A stretch of 64,000 nucleotides of DNA from Acinetobacter genomosp. 15BJ (GCF_000400715.1 NZ_KE007345.1:444351-508350), one strand, 5' to 3'. Counted from the first letter of the stretch, positions 33,098 through 43,338 are shown. A program made the numbers and translations. The notes: generated from the sequence alone by a model not told the origin.

Positions 33098-33949
33098 TTA
33101 AACCGAATGACCTAATCGCTCACCCATCACCACCGTCGAATTGGCTTTAAACTGTTCTTCCCAAACCATTTTATCTTTTTCAAATAAAACCACAGCGGTT
33201 GAACCTAGGTAGAAGCGACCTAACTCGGCACCTTTCTCCAATTTCATTTGGTGATGCTGCAATTCAACTTTGCCCGATGGTTTTACTTTGCCTGTCGCAA
33301 CCGTTTCAATCCCAGCCACAATCATTGCCCCAACTAAAACCACCGCCATACGACCCAGTTCGGTATCAAATAAGCACACCATACGCTCATTACGTGCAAA
33401 CAAACCTGGTACGTTTTCAGCCGTGGTTTGATTGACTGAGAACAACTCGCCCGGAATATATAAGGTTTCGGTCAATGTCCCTGCCAATGGCATATGGACG
33501 CGGTGATAATCTTTCGGCGATAAATACACGGTTGCAAATTGACCATCAATAAATGGTTTCGCCAACTGCGGATCACCAATCAATTTTTCAGCAGAAAAGC
33601 TTTGGCCTTTGGCTTGAAAAATATCACCCGCTTCGATTTTACCCAGTTGCGAAATCGCACCATCCGCAGGACAAACAATGCTATCCGCTTGCTCATCAAT
33701 ACCACGGACACCATCTTTCAATGCACGAGTAAAAAACTCGTTGAAAGATTTATAGTGTTGCGCATTGCTTTGTTCAGCAATGCTCATATCAATGCCGTAT
33801 TTTGCTTTGAACGCTTGAATAACAGCAGTTTTTACCAAAAGATTTTCACTTGCGGCAACCTTACCCACAACACGGCTGAGTTGATGTTGCGGCACAAGAT
33901 TCTGTGCTTTGATAAATAATTGTTTTTTTAAATCTGCTGCAAAACTCAA
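33098..33949 (-). CDS. psd: Phosphatidylserine decarboxylase
   Basis: A 283-residue inner-membrane enzyme that makes phosphatidylethanolamine from phosphatidylserine. It is a proenzyme: the self-cleavage motif LGST (248-251) splits the chain before Ser250, which becomes the pyruvoyl cofactor. The HRVHMP segment (149-154) and [11 protein letters not shown] are also typical. Its start overlaps the stop of the rhodanese gene by four bases (ATGA), so the two are translationally coupled. Confidence 0.96.
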   Translation of the reverse strand: MSFAADLKKQLFIKAQNLVPQHQLSRVVGKVAASENLLVKTAVIQAFKAKYGIDMSIAEQSNAQHYKSFNEFFTRALKDGVRGIDEQADSIVCPADGAISQLGKIEAGDIFQAKGQSFSAEKLIGDPQLAKPFIDGQFATVYLSPKDYHRVHMPLAGTLTETLYIPGELFSVNQTTAENVPGLFARNERMVCLFDTELGRMAVVLVGAMIVAGIETVATGKVKPSGKVELQHHQMKLEKGAELGRFYLGSTAVVLFEKDKMVWEEQFKANSTVVMGERLGHSV

Positions 33950-34794
33950 GACGGTGACTCCCCTGAAATAATAGGACTATCGAGGCGATTGCCCCATTCA
34001 CTCCACGCACCGTCATAGGCTCTAACTTGCCAGTTGAGCAATCTTGCCAAAATATACGCCAAGCCAGAACGGTGATGAGACTGACAGTACACCACCACAG
34101 GTTGTTGTAAATTAAAGCCTAATTGTTCTAAACGTTGTTGTGTGCGTTCAAGCGGGTGTAATTTTAGATGATTTTCACGGTTTAGGGCAGTACTCCATTC
34201 AAAATGCAGTGCATTTGGAATGTGACCGCCGCGTCGCGCAGCCAAGCGCAAGCCTGTATATTCCTCGTTGGTACGGCAATCCCAGAGCTGAATATTGTCT
34301 TGTTCGACCTGTTGTAACAATTCGTGATATTCAATTCGATGCTGTTGTACGGTATCTAAATCGATCTGGAACAGATCCGCAACGGGTTTTACTGGATCAA
34401 CTTCAGCTGTGGTCGGCAAACCTGCCCCCAACCAGCCATGAATGCCACCATTAATCAAACTGGTGCGGTTAAAACCAAGGCAATGTAAATTCCAGATCAA
34501 ACGCCCTGCCCAAGCTCCACCTTCATCGTCATAGACCACGACATGATGCTGAGGTGAAATATTTAATTTTTCGATTAAAGCCTGTAAGCCTACTAAATCA
34601 GGCAATACCCCATTGGCTTGTTCTTGTTGTGCAACCAAGTATTTAGGCTGTAAATGAATCGCATGAGGAATATGCAGTTGTTCATATACCGAAGCTCGGC
34701 TTAAATCGACAATCCGAATCAACTCGCTACCCAAATACGGCACCAGTTGTTCAGGCTCAATCAGTAAACCCAGTTTAAAATCTACGTCAGTCAT
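33946..34794 (-). CDS. Thiosulfate/mercaptopyruvate sulfurtransferase, two-domain rhodanese
   Basis: A 282-residue protein of two rhodanese domains. The N-terminal domain has the fold but lacks a catalytic Cys ([14 protein letters not shown]), as usual. The C-terminal domain has Cys237 in [12 protein letters not shown], the persulfide-forming residue; CxxxxR loops (CQSHHR) place it among thiosulfate sulfurtransferases. The start is followed by psd with a four-base overlap. A role in sulfur transfer or cyanide detoxification is family knowledge. Confidence 0.9.
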   Translation of the reverse strand: MTDVDFKLGLLIEPEQLVPYLGSELIRIVDLSRASVYEQLHIPHAIHLQPKYLVAQQEQANGVLPDLVGLQALIEKLNISPQHHVVVYDDEGGAWAGRLIWNLHCLGFNRTSLINGGIHGWLGAGLPTTAEVDPVKPVADLFQIDLDTVQQHRIEYHELLQQVEQDNIQLWDCRTNEEYTGLRLAARRGGHIPNALHFEWSTALNRENHLKLHPLERTQQRLEQLGFNLQQPVVVYCQSHHRSGLAYILARLLNWQVRAYDGAWSEWGNRLDSPIISGESPS

Positions 34795-35168
34795 GGTTAT
34801 GCTGTTTTATCATCCGCATTGGGGATGATATTAACATAGCCGACTTTTTATCTTTGTCTGATTTTTTGCATTGATTTAGCAGAAAAATAGATATACCGTC
34901 TGACGAATATCCATAATGCTTTTGAGATTTAATATAACCTATCTCATGAAATTGGATCCTCGAAAACGTCATCCACAACCTGCGAAATATCTACAAGATA
35001 TTGTTTCTGCGAAATATAAAATAGAAGAAGGAAATGAACAGGTTTTGTGGATGACAATGGTTTTGCCTACTTTTCCCGAAAGAAAAGTAGGTCGAACCGA
35101 AGGTTGAACCTAATATTTTAAAAATGCCCAGTAAGATACCGCCATCACCATCCTCTAAACTTGTTTGC
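34795..35168. repeat. Intergenic region with a palindromic repeat
   Basis: The 374-bp gap between the rhodanese and pncB has no convincing gene. At 35066-35091 CCTACTTTTC pairs with GAAAAGTAGG around CCGAAA, with GGTCGAACCGAAGGTTGAACC just to the right, a second pairing segment. The ACTTTTC/GAAAAGT core also occurs at about 18312-18340, so this is probably a member of a dispersed repeat family. Confidence 0.45.
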
Positions 35169-36386
35169 TTAGACATTAACTTCGTTCTCTTCAATATCAA
35201 ACACCTGACGCAAATACGCCAAGAACGTATCATTATCCGTCATGGTCTTACCCGGACTATCCGAAATCTTCGCCACCGACTGACGATTACACTCCACCAA
35301 TTTCAATACAATATTCAAAGGCTTCTGCCCCATATCATTGGTCAAATTGGTGCCAATCCCAAAACTTACTTGGAAACGATCTTTAAAATACTGATGCAAT
35401 GACCATGCTTTTTCTAAATTCAAACCATCACTAAAGGTCAACATCTTGGTCTTGGTATCAATCTTGAGTTTGCGATAATGCGCATAAGCCTTATCACCCC
35501 ACTCATACGGGTCACCACTGTCGTGACGTAAACCATCAAACAACTTGGCAAAATACAAATCAAAATCACGCAGGAAGGCATCCATTCCCACCACATCGGT
35601 CAGGGCAATACCTAAATCCCCACGATACTCTTGCACCCACGCTTCCAATGCGGCTTTTTGGAAATTACGCAAACGTACATCAAGTGCTTGAAAAGCCTGT
35701 AGAAACTCATGTGCCATAGTACCAATTGGACTGATCCCCAATTGCTTGGCCAATAATACATTACTGGTGCCTCGGAATACTTTGGGTGCCGCAGCCTGAA
35801 AGGCTTGCACCACATGCTTTTGCCATTCAAAGCTATAACGGCGGCGTGTGCCAAAATCAGACACTAAAAATGGTGGTTCTTTATCTTGTTGTTCTTGGGC
35901 GTAGTGCTGTAACTGTAGCAATTTCTGTTGCAGGCGGCGTTCACCCTCAACCAATACCTCATCGCTACGGATACGACGGAAATACAATTCATTGACGATA
36001 GCCAAGACAAAAATCTCAAACATCATCGCCTGAACCATAGGGCCTTCAATTCGGATATCTAAACGCCCAGCCTCATCAATACTCGCTTGGATAAAACGAC
36101 GTTTGAGTTGGAACAGTTCCAGATAATCAACAAAATCACTTTTAATAAAGCGCAATGAACGCAAGTACTGTAATTCATCTTCTGCAAAACGCAGTTCACA
36201 CAGCAAATCCAGCTGCTGATTCAAGTCATCCAAAATATCAACTAAAGGATAAACCGTATCTTCTAAATTGCGGCAACGAAATAAATAAACACTATGCGTT
36301 TGCGGAAACTGATGCAACACCACCTGTAACATGGTGAATTTATATAAGTCGGTATCCAGTAAAGATTGAATAATTGCTGTAGACAT
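35169..36386 (-). CDS. pncB: Nicotinate phosphoribosyltransferase
   Basis: A 405-residue enzyme of NAD salvage: nicotinate plus PRPP (with ATP) to nicotinate mononucleotide. The start [17 protein letters not shown] and the catalytic stretch [13 protein letters not shown] with the phosphorylated His (near residue 290) are typical. [10 protein letters not shown] and [10 protein letters not shown] follow. pncA (51921) supplies nicotinate, but is 16 kb away. Confidence 0.96.
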   Translation of the reverse strand: MSTAIIQSLLDTDLYKFTMLQVVLHQFPQTHSVYLFRCRNLEDTVYPLVDILDDLNQQLDLLCELRFAEDELQYLRSLRFIKSDFVDYLELFQLKRRFIQASIDEAGRLDIRIEGPMVQAMMFEIFVLAIVNELYFRRIRSDEVLVEGERRLQQKLLQLQHYAQEQQDKEPPFLVSDFGTRRRYSFEWQKHVVQAFQAAAPKVFRGTSNVLLAKQLGISPIGTMAHEFLQAFQALDVRLRNFQKAALEAWVQEYRGDLGIALTDVVGMDAFLRDFDLYFAKLFDGLRHDSGDPYEWGDKAYAHYRKLKIDTKTKMLTFSDGLNLEKAWSLHQYFKDRFQVSFGIGTNLTNDMGQKPLNIVLKLVECNRQSVAKISDSPGKTMTDNDTFLAYLRQVFDIEENEVNV

Positions 36387-36529
36387 GACTGAATTAGGAT
36401 CTATTCTATTTCAAGCATTAAAGCATACTTTTATCCAGAAATGAGACTGTCTACGACGATGGATATTTTTCTCAAAATCATCTGATTTGGTGTCCTTTTA
36501 AATTCAATAACTTAGAGCAATAGCAGAGT

Positions 36530-37024
36530 TTAGTTGGAGAGCTCAGCCTGAATCTGTTTTAAACGTTGTTGTTGTCCGAATTGAATTGCGAACTGTTCTG
36601 CGGTGAGCTGTCCCGTTTTCTCTGCATTGAGGTCGCAGTCTACCTGACGTAATTGTTTGGCAATGCCCCATTCAGCTTTGACAATCGCCCCCATTAAGGC
36701 CGTATGTCCACGCTTGTCTCGTAGACAGCGATTGGCACCTTGTTGGATCAAAATATTAACCGCTTCTTTTTGCCCATAATAGCTCGCCATCATCAATGCG
36801 CTATAACCAGAGTGATCCTGTACATCGATCGGGAAACCATGCTTTAAAAACTCTTGTAAAACATCAACATTGCCTATTTTGGCCGCAGAGAAAAATAGCT
36901 CAACCACCTCCTCTGATCCTTTGTCTGGGACAGATGGAGTGTCTGCATTGGCAGAAACAGAGAAACTGCCAAAAAGTAGGCTGATCGTGAATAATAAAGA
37001 CCGAAAATGAAGCACTATTAACAT
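36530..37024 (-). CDS. ankB: Periplasmic ankyrin-repeat protein, AnkB-like
   Basis: A 164-residue protein: signal peptide (FRSLLFTISLLFGSFSVSANA, cleavage before DTPS) and three or four ankyrin repeats (SAAKIGNVDVLQEFLKHGFPID, YSALMMASYYGQKEAVNILI, HTALMGAIVKAEWGIAKQL). Position directly after the exported catalase matches P. aeruginosa katB-ankB, where AnkB supports KatB in the periplasm. The pairing here is inferred from order and signals. Two hairpins fill the 128-bp gap between them. Confidence 0.82.
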   Translation of the reverse strand: MLIVLHFRSLLFTISLLFGSFSVSANADTPSVPDKGSEEVVELFFSAAKIGNVDVLQEFLKHGFPIDVQDHSGYSALMMASYYGQKEAVNILIQQGANRCLRDKRGHTALMGAIVKAEWGIAKQLRQVDCDLNAEKTGQLTAEQFAIQFGQQQRLKQIQAELSN

Positions 37025-37049
37025 CCAATTAAAAGTCTAAAAAGGAATG

Positions 37050-37130
37050 CCTGTAACACTCGCCCTAGGTGCAGGAAAGGCTATTGAGGTTACAGGACTT
37101 TCTGGGGGTAACATTCAGGCACCTGTTACC
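37050..37130 (-). promoter_or_regulatory. Paired hairpins between katB and ankB
   Basis: Two inverted repeats: CCTGTAAC (37050-37057) with GTTACAGG (37089-37096), and GGTAAC (37107-37112) with GTTACC (37125-37130). The GTTACC and GTTACAGG arms are similar, so alternative pairings are possible. They lie within the likely shared transcript and could set the ratio of KatB to AnkB through RNA processing or partial termination. Confidence 0.45.
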
Positions 37131-37152
37131 ACATGCTACATGCTAAAAGTAC

Positions 37153-38676
37153 TTATTCGTCTTTCAATTGCGCTGCTTTCGCTTGAGCATTTTTAAGATT
37201 TACACCTACGGCCTTAGCAAGACGTGTCCCGTAATCTGCATCAGCTTTATAGAAATAAGACACCATAAGCGTTTTGGTCTCTACATCTTTGACTTGTCCG
37301 AGGTCTGCGGCAAGATTACGGATCAAGTCATTTTTTTCCGTTGCTGAATAGCTCCGATATACCTCACCTGCCTGTTTAAATGGCTGCTCTTTTTGAATCG
37401 CCTGTTGTAAAACCGTTCCTTGCAAAGGTGTTGCGACCGCTCTTGCAATCTCCGTTGAAGGTTTAGGCTCTATCGTGCTTGGCTCATAATTGACCTGAGA
37501 CTCTGTTTGCCCCATGTTCATAAAACCTTCTTGGTTGTTGTTATTCACCGCAACCCGAGGACGATTCACTGGAATCTGTTGATGATTGGCACCTAAACGA
37601 TATAACTGTGTATCCGAATAAGAGAAGATACGGCCTTGTAACAAACGGTCTTCCGATGGCTCAATCCCAGGAATTAAGTTACCTGGAGCAAATGCCGATT
37701 GTTCTGTTTCCTGGAAGAAGTTCTTCGGCATACGATTCAGGGTCAAGGTTCCGACTTTGACTTCAGGCACTAGATCATTCGGCCAGATTTTGGTTGCATC
37801 TAATGGATTAAAATCAAATTTATCCAAATCTTTTGGATCAAGTACCTGAATATACAAATCCCATTTCGGATAGTTTCCAGCATAAACATTTTTGTACATA
37901 TCATTGGTCAAGTGGTTCCAATCACGACCTTGAACTTCACGCACCTGATCGAGATTCAGACCTTTCACACCTTGTTTCGAACGCCAGTTGAACTTAACGT
38001 ACTTATATTCACCTTTGTCGTTATAGAGTTTAAATGCATGCACCCCAAAACCATCTAAAGTACGATAGCTTTCTGGTGTGCCTAAATTTGAATAGACATA
38101 AGTCAACATATTGATTGACCATGGCTGGCTTTTTAAGAAATCAAAAACTCGGTTCGGATCTTGGACATTGGTGACAGGATCAGGCTTCATCGCATGTACA
38201 AAGTCAGGAAACTTGATCGCATCTCGGATAAAGAATACAGGTAGATTATTGCCGACCAAATCCCAATTGCCCTGATTTGTATAGAACTTCACGGCAAAAC
38301 CATGCGGGTCACGTGCGGTTTCAGGCGAGCCTTTAGGATGGATCACCGTTGAAAAGCGGACAAAAACAGGGGTGGTTGCGCCTGCCTTAAACACAGATGC
38401 GACGGTTAAATCAGACAAATCTTTTGTTGCGACGAAATCACCGTATACACCGGTACCACGTGCATGCACAACACGCTCAGGAATACGTTCACGGCCAAAA
38501 CGTTGTAATTTTTGAATCAGTTGTACATCTTGCAGTAACGTTGCGCCATTCGCACCGGCTGTCATGGAGTTTTGATTATCACCTACAGGTGCACCGTTGT
38601 CTTTTGTTAAAGGTGCTGCATACGCGGTGCCAAGCGTTGCTGCCATTATCGTAAATAAAAAAGTTCGCTTAAACAT
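37153..38676 (-). CDS. katB: Exported monofunctional catalase
   Basis: A 507-residue catalase from the ATG at 38676; a TTG 36 bases earlier would add residues before the signal peptide. The signal is MFKRTFLFTIMAATLGTAYA, with cleavage before APLTKD, so the enzyme is periplasmic. Catalytic His71 lies in ERVVHARGTG; the heme-ligand Tyr lies in RIFSYSDTQLYRLG. This is the small-subunit clade, degrading hydrogen peroxide. An ankyrin partner follows. Periplasmic KatB types are typically peroxide-induced. Confidence 0.93.
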   Translation of the reverse strand: MFKRTFLFTIMAATLGTAYAAPLTKDNGAPVGDNQNSMTAGANGATLLQDVQLIQKLQRFGRERIPERVVHARGTGVYGDFVATKDLSDLTVASVFKAGATTPVFVRFSTVIHPKGSPETARDPHGFAVKFYTNQGNWDLVGNNLPVFFIRDAIKFPDFVHAMKPDPVTNVQDPNRVFDFLKSQPWSINMLTYVYSNLGTPESYRTLDGFGVHAFKLYNDKGEYKYVKFNWRSKQGVKGLNLDQVREVQGRDWNHLTNDMYKNVYAGNYPKWDLYIQVLDPKDLDKFDFNPLDATKIWPNDLVPEVKVGTLTLNRMPKNFFQETEQSAFAPGNLIPGIEPSEDRLLQGRIFSYSDTQLYRLGANHQQIPVNRPRVAVNNNNQEGFMNMGQTESQVNYEPSTIEPKPSTEIARAVATPLQGTVLQQAIQKEQPFKQAGEVYRSYSATEKNDLIRNLAADLGQVKDVETKTLMVSYFYKADADYGTRLAKAVGVNLKNAQAKAAQLKDE

Positions 38677-38871
38677 GCTATTAAATCCAAAATCTAAATA
38701 CCTTTCCTGCAAGGGGACTATACAAAGATTTGAACAATAGATAAAAAAGATAATTTTAATGAAGTAAATCGAAAAATAAGATTAAGGCCAACCAAGCATC
38801 TTGCTGGGGTCGGTGTAGAACAACCAAATCTGTTAGACTGTTGCGCTGATTCAATACCGATCTTCATTTTT

Positions 38872-39312
38872 ATGCGCGCATTAATTCAACGTGTCCTCGA
38901 AGCCAAAGTTGTGGTTGAAGGGCAAATCACTGGCGAAATTCAACACGGCTTATTGGTGTTTTTAGGTTTAGGCAAAGAAGACACTTTAGAAAAAGGCCAA
39001 AAGCTGATTGATAAGATTTTGAAGTATCGTATTTTTGATGATGAGCAAGGCAAAATGGGCTGGAATGTCAGCCAAGCCAATGGTGGGATTTTATTGGTTT
39101 CACAATTTACCTTAATGGCACACACCCAAAAAGGCTTACGTCCTGACTTTGGACCCGCCATGCCCCCAGCAGAAGCCAAAGCTCTGTATGAACAATTGGT
39201 TGAATATGCACAACAACAATTCGACCATGTGCAAACAGGCATTTTTGCAGCGGATATGAAAGTTCATTTAATTAATGATGGGCCAGTCACTTTCAATTTA
39301 GAGATTGAATAA
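38872..39312 (+). CDS. dtd: D-aminoacyl-tRNA deacylase
   Basis: A 146-residue homodimeric editing enzyme that removes D-amino acids from tRNA. Start MRALIQRVLEAKVVVEGQITGEI, the SQFTLMA (with the active Thr) and the cross-subunit GPVTFNLEIE (the Gly-cis-Pro motif is GPVT) are as in Dtd. It stands alone and is ended by a hairpin at 39324. Confidence 0.95.
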   Translation: MRALIQRVLEAKVVVEGQITGEIQHGLLVFLGLGKEDTLEKGQKLIDKILKYRIFDDEQGKMGWNVSQANGGILLVSQFTLMAHTQKGLRPDFGPAMPPAEAKALYEQLVEYAQQQFDHVQTGIFAADMKVHLINDGPVTFNLEIE

Positions 39313-39323
39313 TTCTAGGCAAT

Positions 39324-39350
39324 AAAAAACTCCCGATTTGGGAGTTTTTT
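39324..39350. terminator. Bidirectional terminator
   Basis: A-run, ACTCCC pairs with GGGAGT around GATTT, then T6. It lies between convergent dtd and the SCP2 gene. Confidence 0.9.
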
Positions 39351-39358
39351 ATGTCAGC

Positions 39359-39838
39359 TTATTTGCCAGTTTTTTCTTTAATAAAGGCACGTGCTTGACG
39401 GATTTTTTCTTTAACTGGTTTTGGCACTTTAGGTGGAATCAATTTCGCCGCTTGGTTGAACCACACCAATAAGCTAAAGTCACCTTCCATTTTGATGCTG
39501 CCATCTTGCATACCCGTCATAAATGCGGTCGGGTCACCTTTCAACAAAGTTTTAACACCTTGCTCGCTTGATGCAAATTGTAAAATAAAATCTGCTTTTT
39601 CTGGGCTGCCTGCAACCGTATCAATCTTGCCACGATTCACAAGAATCTGACGGGCAAAACCTAAATCTGTACCAATCTGAATACGAAATTCACGGTCATG
39701 CACCAATTCAATAAACTTTGGGCTGGTACGTGCCAATTGCTTCATACGTAACGCCAAACCTGCCACTAATAAATCAAGTGGATCAGTACTTACATCAACG
39801 ATAGGTAACTTAACCACAGGTAAAGAAGAAAGCTTCAT
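39359..39838 (-). CDS. SCP2 sterol-binding domain protein
   Basis: A 159-residue SCP2-like lipid-binding protein from the ATG at 39838 (an in-frame codon upstream at 39892 gives an unlikely N-terminus). The family pattern is visible: FRIQIGTDLGFARQILVNRGKID, ADFILQFASSEQGVKTLLKGDPTAFMTGMQDGSIKMEGD. A basic tail follows. SCP2-like proteins of this kind often act in ubiquinone synthesis (UbiJ, UbiT) or lipid traffic; assignment is not possible here. Confidence 0.82.
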   Translation of the reverse strand: MKLSSLPVVKLPIVDVSTDPLDLLVAGLALRMKQLARTSPKFIELVHDREFRIQIGTDLGFARQILVNRGKIDTVAGSPEKADFILQFASSEQGVKTLLKGDPTAFMTGMQDGSIKMEGDFSLLVWFNQAAKLIPPKVPKPVKEKIRQARAFIKEKTGK

Positions 39839-39937
39839 GACATTTATGCCTACAGTATTATGATGAAAATTAAGACAACCGTATCCTAGCACAATTGTAT
39901 ATGAGTCTGTAAAAGCTTTGTTGCAGAAAATTAGTAC

Positions 39938-39964
39938 AAAAAAGGCATGCTGAGCATGCCTTTG
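39938..39964 (-). terminator. Terminator after the membrane protein gene
   Basis: GGCATGC pairs with GCATGCC around three bases, with T6 following on the minus strand. It lies 23 bp after the stop of the 111-residue membrane protein gene. Confidence 0.85.
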
Positions 39965-39986
39965 ATGTTATTCAAATTATTATAAT

Positions 39987-40322
39987 TTATCTGCTAGAAC
40001 ATTGCTGCTGGTCGTCCTTATATACAGGTGTATGTTCAATATACTGACGATTTGCCAGCTGTTTTTGTGCTTGTTTGTCTTCACGTAAAAGGATAAATGT
40101 AACCGTTATCATCGCAAGGCTTAACGCAGTCAAATAACTATAGGCGACGGACATCTCGAATATGGTTTGCGCGCCAAAGCGCACCACTTCTAACAGTCCC
40201 CAGCACAGCATACCCGCCAACATAAAACCTAACCAACGACGATAAGGAGAAAAGAAAACAGCAATAACTGCGACAGCGATTAAGCCAAATCCAACCCACA
40301 TGGTGAAATTCGCTGCTTCCAT
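39987..40322 (-). CDS. Small inner-membrane protein, unknown function
   Basis: A 111-residue protein with three membrane helices (about 7-25, 30-48, 60-78) and a polar tail. The ATG at 40322 has AGGTTTCTATGG context with a plausible ribosome site. I recognise no family. It stands alone between the SCP2 gene and a 400-bp gap. Confidence 0.65.
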   Translation of the reverse strand: MEAANFTMWVGFGLIAVAVIAVFFSPYRRWLGFMLAGMLCWGLLEVVRFGAQTIFEMSVAYSYLTALSLAMITVTFILLREDKQAQKQLANRQYIEHTPVYKDDQQQCSSR

Positions 40323-40727
40323 AGAAACCTCCGTCTTAAAAGGGGTGGCCTGTATTTAATTCAGACCTCTATATTGTTCTGTAATCTCTAACAGTACTTC
40401 GTATTGCATTAACGTCTTTATGCATTATGGAGCGTTTTTTTTAGAAAAAAAGAGCCTGAAATTAACCTTACGACACAAGCTGTCGCAATATGCTTTTGTC
40501 ATTACATTTTTAAAACATATAAAAGTCTTGAATGTCCATATAGCATCAATTACAGCGTGTCATTACAAAAAACTATGCCTCTTTTTTGCTGCAAAAAAAC
40601 TTTTTTCGGAATTTTTTTATCGTTGTTTTTCTATACATTTAGACATAATTATGACGAATAAATGACGTACAAAAAATGAATAAGGCCGCAGTAAAAGCGA
40701 CCTTATTGAAACGCAATAAATATTGAT
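40323..40727. other. 405-bp region upstream of serB stop
   Basis: A 405-bp A+T-rich gap. An 81-codon plus-strand frame here (40420-40665) has no ribosome site, no hydrophobic or domain pattern and low-complexity composition, so I do not call it. The only supported feature is the serB terminator at 40679-40707; the left part probably holds the promoter of the minus-strand membrane protein gene. Confidence 0.4.
40679..40707 (-). terminator. serB terminator
   Basis: AATAAGG pairs with CCTTATT, with a further GC/GC pairing inside, and the minus strand continues CATTTTTTG. It follows the serB stop by 20 bp. Confidence 0.7.
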
Positions 40728-41948
40728 CTAAGCGCGGTTTAAATCCTTATCATGCATGCCTAATAAGTACAGCACGCCATCTAAACCCACACTTGAAATT
40801 GCCTGATTGGCATTTTGACGGACCAAAGGTTTAGCACGGAATGCAACGCCTAGACCTGCAATTGAAAGCATCGGTAAGTCATTGGCACCATCACCAACGG
40901 CCATCGCCTGCTCTAGCGAAATCCCCATTTTTTCAGCCAGTTGACGCAGTAACTCTGCTTTACGAGCACCATCCACAATCGCACCTTTCACTTCACCCGT
41001 TACAAAGCCATCTTCTACATCAAGAATATTGGCATGTACTTCATCAATCCCAAGTTTTGCTTGTAAGTACTCAGCAAAGTACTGGAAACCGCCTGATAAA
41101 ATTGCAGTCTTATAACCTAAGGCCTTCAAGGTAGAGATCAAACGCTCTGCCCCTTCGGTCACAGTCAAACGTTGTGCAATTTTCGGTAATACAGAAGCAT
41201 CCAAACCTTTTAATAAAGCAACACGGGCACGGAAACTTTGTTGAAAATCAAGTTCACCCAGCATGGCACGCTCAGTAATTTCAGCAACTTGAGCGCCAAC
41301 GCCTGCTTCTAATGCCAGTTCATCAATCACTTCTTGCTCGATCAAGGTGGAGTCCATATCAAAGCAAACTAAACGACGATTACGGCGATATGCATTGTCT
41401 TCTTGCACAGCGACATCAATATTTAACTCGCCAGATAGGCTTAAACATGCTGCACGCATCGCTTGGGCATCCAACATCTGTCCACTAAGGCCAAACTGCA
41501 CACAGGCACGACGTGGAAATTGGCTTTCTGCATCCAGATCTAAACGCCCCGATAAACGAGTGACCGTTTCAATATTAAAGCCTTGACTTGACACAATTTT
41601 AGTCACGGCTTGCAGATGTGCAGCGGTAAGTTCAGGTGCAAGCGCAGTCACGATATAGCGAGTTCGACCGCCTTCACTCACCCATTGATCATATTCTGCG
41701 TTGGAGATTGGTTTAAATCGCACAGTTAAGCCAATATCATGTGCTAAAATCAAAATCTCTTTCATTGCTAATGCAGTTGCAGTCTCATTATCCGATGCAA
41801 CAACGATCCCAAGGGTCAGTTGATTATGGATAACTGCCTGCCCCACATCGAGTATTTGCAAAGAATGTACGGATAGTACCTGCATTAATCGAGTAAACTG
41901 ATTCGGTTGATCTGGTCCTAGAAAGGATATAAGAATGATTTCTCGCAT
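40728..41948 (-). CDS. serB: Phosphoserine phosphatase
   Basis: Last enzyme of serine synthesis. A 406-residue long form: two ACT-like domains (about 1-175), then the HAD phosphatase with the nucleophile D197 in FDMDSTLIEQE, LSGG, and VGDGANDLPML near the end. Divergent from the gene at 42028 across about 60 bp, the arrangement of serB with smp/ahpA in related bacteria. Confidence 0.95.
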   Translation of the reverse strand: MREIILISFLGPDQPNQFTRLMQVLSVHSLQILDVGQAVIHNQLTLGIVVASDNETATALAMKEILILAHDIGLTVRFKPISNAEYDQWVSEGGRTRYIVTALAPELTAAHLQAVTKIVSSQGFNIETVTRLSGRLDLDAESQFPRRACVQFGLSGQMLDAQAMRAACLSLSGELNIDVAVQEDNAYRRNRRLVCFDMDSTLIEQEVIDELALEAGVGAQVAEITERAMLGELDFQQSFRARVALLKGLDASVLPKIAQRLTVTEGAERLISTLKALGYKTAILSGGFQYFAEYLQAKLGIDEVHANILDVEDGFVTGEVKGAIVDGARKAELLRQLAEKMGISLEQAMAVGDGANDLPMLSIAGLGVAFRAKPLVRQNANQAISSVGLDGVLYLLGMHDKDLNRA

Positions 41949-42027
41949 GAATTGACTCGTGGTTGAGCGACAACTATTGTAAGAATCATAACATAACCCA
42001 TGAATCTATTTGCCTTGGAAATTTAAC

Positions 42028-43305
42028 TTGAATGCGCCTCGCCAAGGGCTATTTGCTAGCCTACTGATCGTAAGTTTTGCATTGCATACCTTTTTATTGG
42101 TGATTGCAACGACACATCAACTCAATGAAAATCGCGCTAGCCAAGGACAACTGATGACCAGTCAGTTAGTGGCAGATAGTCTTGCCGAGTTGGAACCAGC
42201 CAATACTGTTTCACTGGCATTGGTGGCGAATCGTTATGCAACCAACCCAAGTGTTGCATCCATTCGTATTTTAGATGCCAATAAACAAGTGCTTGCAACC
42301 AGTGGGATGGCTAAAACCCGCCAAGGTGAAGTATTTGTTCGGGATGCGCTACAAAATGAAAAGAAAGTCGGTACCGTTGAAATTACCTTAATCCAACCGA
42401 GTATCGGTGAGATTTTACGTACCCAATGGTTAGCGATTTTAGTCTCATTGTTCATTCATGGCCTGATTTGGTTAGCCTATCGCGCAATCGCACGCCCAAC
42501 ACGTAGCGAATACTTGGCACGTATCAATCAAGAGAATCATCTCAAGCATGAGATTCAACGCTTAACCCAAGCTCTTGCACTTGAAAAACAAAATGCTGTG
42601 ACTTTGGTTAGTCAGGCACAACAGCAGGCCAAAGTTCAAGCCAAACCGCGTGTTGAAAAAAATCCAGCTGAATCCGTATCACTGGATGATCAAGCTTTGG
42701 CGCTCAATATTCAGTTTTATGATCCTAAGCAGTTATTGAATAGTGTAAACCAGTCTGTTTCAGTCCCGTATTTCAAACTATGCCAATTATTTTTAGATAA
42801 AAGTATTGCGCTCTGTGCCAAGCATTACCAGATCGATGCGAATCAGATTCAGGTGGTTCAAGAATTCAATGCAGATGGTGCAAGCTTAACAACGACGTCT
42901 GAAAACAGTCATGCCCTTGAATGTCTGATGATGGTTGGTGCTGTTTTCCAATTATTGGCCGATGTACTGTATAAACGTTATCGTGAAGATAAACGTTTTG
43001 CCTTACAAACCCGTGGTGCTGTTGCAAGTGCAGTCGATGCAATGCAGCTAGATGCAGTTGAAGCCGCGAAACGATTGGCACAACATCTACATGCCAAAGA
43101 AGCAGCTTTGCATTTAAATCATGATCAGCTCAAAACTATTCAAAACAGTTATGAATTAGTGGCAATGCCAAATCCAAGTAATATCATGACCCGTCATGCC
43201 TTTATGATTAATGGTATGAATGAAGAATGTGCAACGTTGGCGCAAACGCTACGTACAGAAATTTTAATGGGTAAAAAAGCCAAAGCTTCGACAGAGCTTG
43301 AATAA
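42028..43305 (+). CDS. AhpA/Smp-like membrane protein
   Basis: A 425-residue protein from a TTG at 42028 with GGAAA eight bases ahead (an in-frame TTG at 42010 is the alternative). It has an N-terminal membrane helix (QGLFASLLIVSFALHTFLLVIATTH), a 90-residue periplasmic part, a second helix (LAILVSLFIHGLIWLAYRAI), a coiled coil (about 155-195) and a cytoplasmic helical domain. This order and the location divergent from serB match the Smp/AhpA (YtjB) group, whose function is poorly known. The identification rests mainly on synteny. Confidence 0.6.
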   Translation: MNAPRQGLFASLLIVSFALHTFLLVIATTHQLNENRASQGQLMTSQLVADSLAELEPANTVSLALVANRYATNPSVASIRILDANKQVLATSGMAKTRQGEVFVRDALQNEKKVGTVEITLIQPSIGEILRTQWLAILVSLFIHGLIWLAYRAIARPTRSEYLARINQENHLKHEIQRLTQALALEKQNAVTLVSQAQQQAKVQAKPRVEKNPAESVSLDDQALALNIQFYDPKQLLNSVNQSVSVPYFKLCQLFLDKSIALCAKHYQIDANQIQVVQEFNADGASLTTTSENSHALECLMMVGAVFQLLADVLYKRYREDKRFALQTRGAVASAVDAMQLDAVEAAKRLAQHLHAKEAALHLNHDQLKTIQNSYELVAMPNPSNIMTRHAFMINGMNEECATLAQTLRTEILMGKKAKASTELE

Positions 43306-43338
43306 ATAACACTTAGGCTACGCTAATAGAGTCATTCT

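Noticed and set aside
34916..35107. 63-codon plus-strand frame between the rhodanese and pncB
   Set aside because: It runs through a palindromic repeat; the protein sequence there follows from the repeat rather than from a domain.
40420..40665. 81-codon plus-strand frame in the gap before serB
   Set aside because: No ribosome site, no conserved-looking segment, composition like random A+T-rich sequence, opposite to both neighbours.
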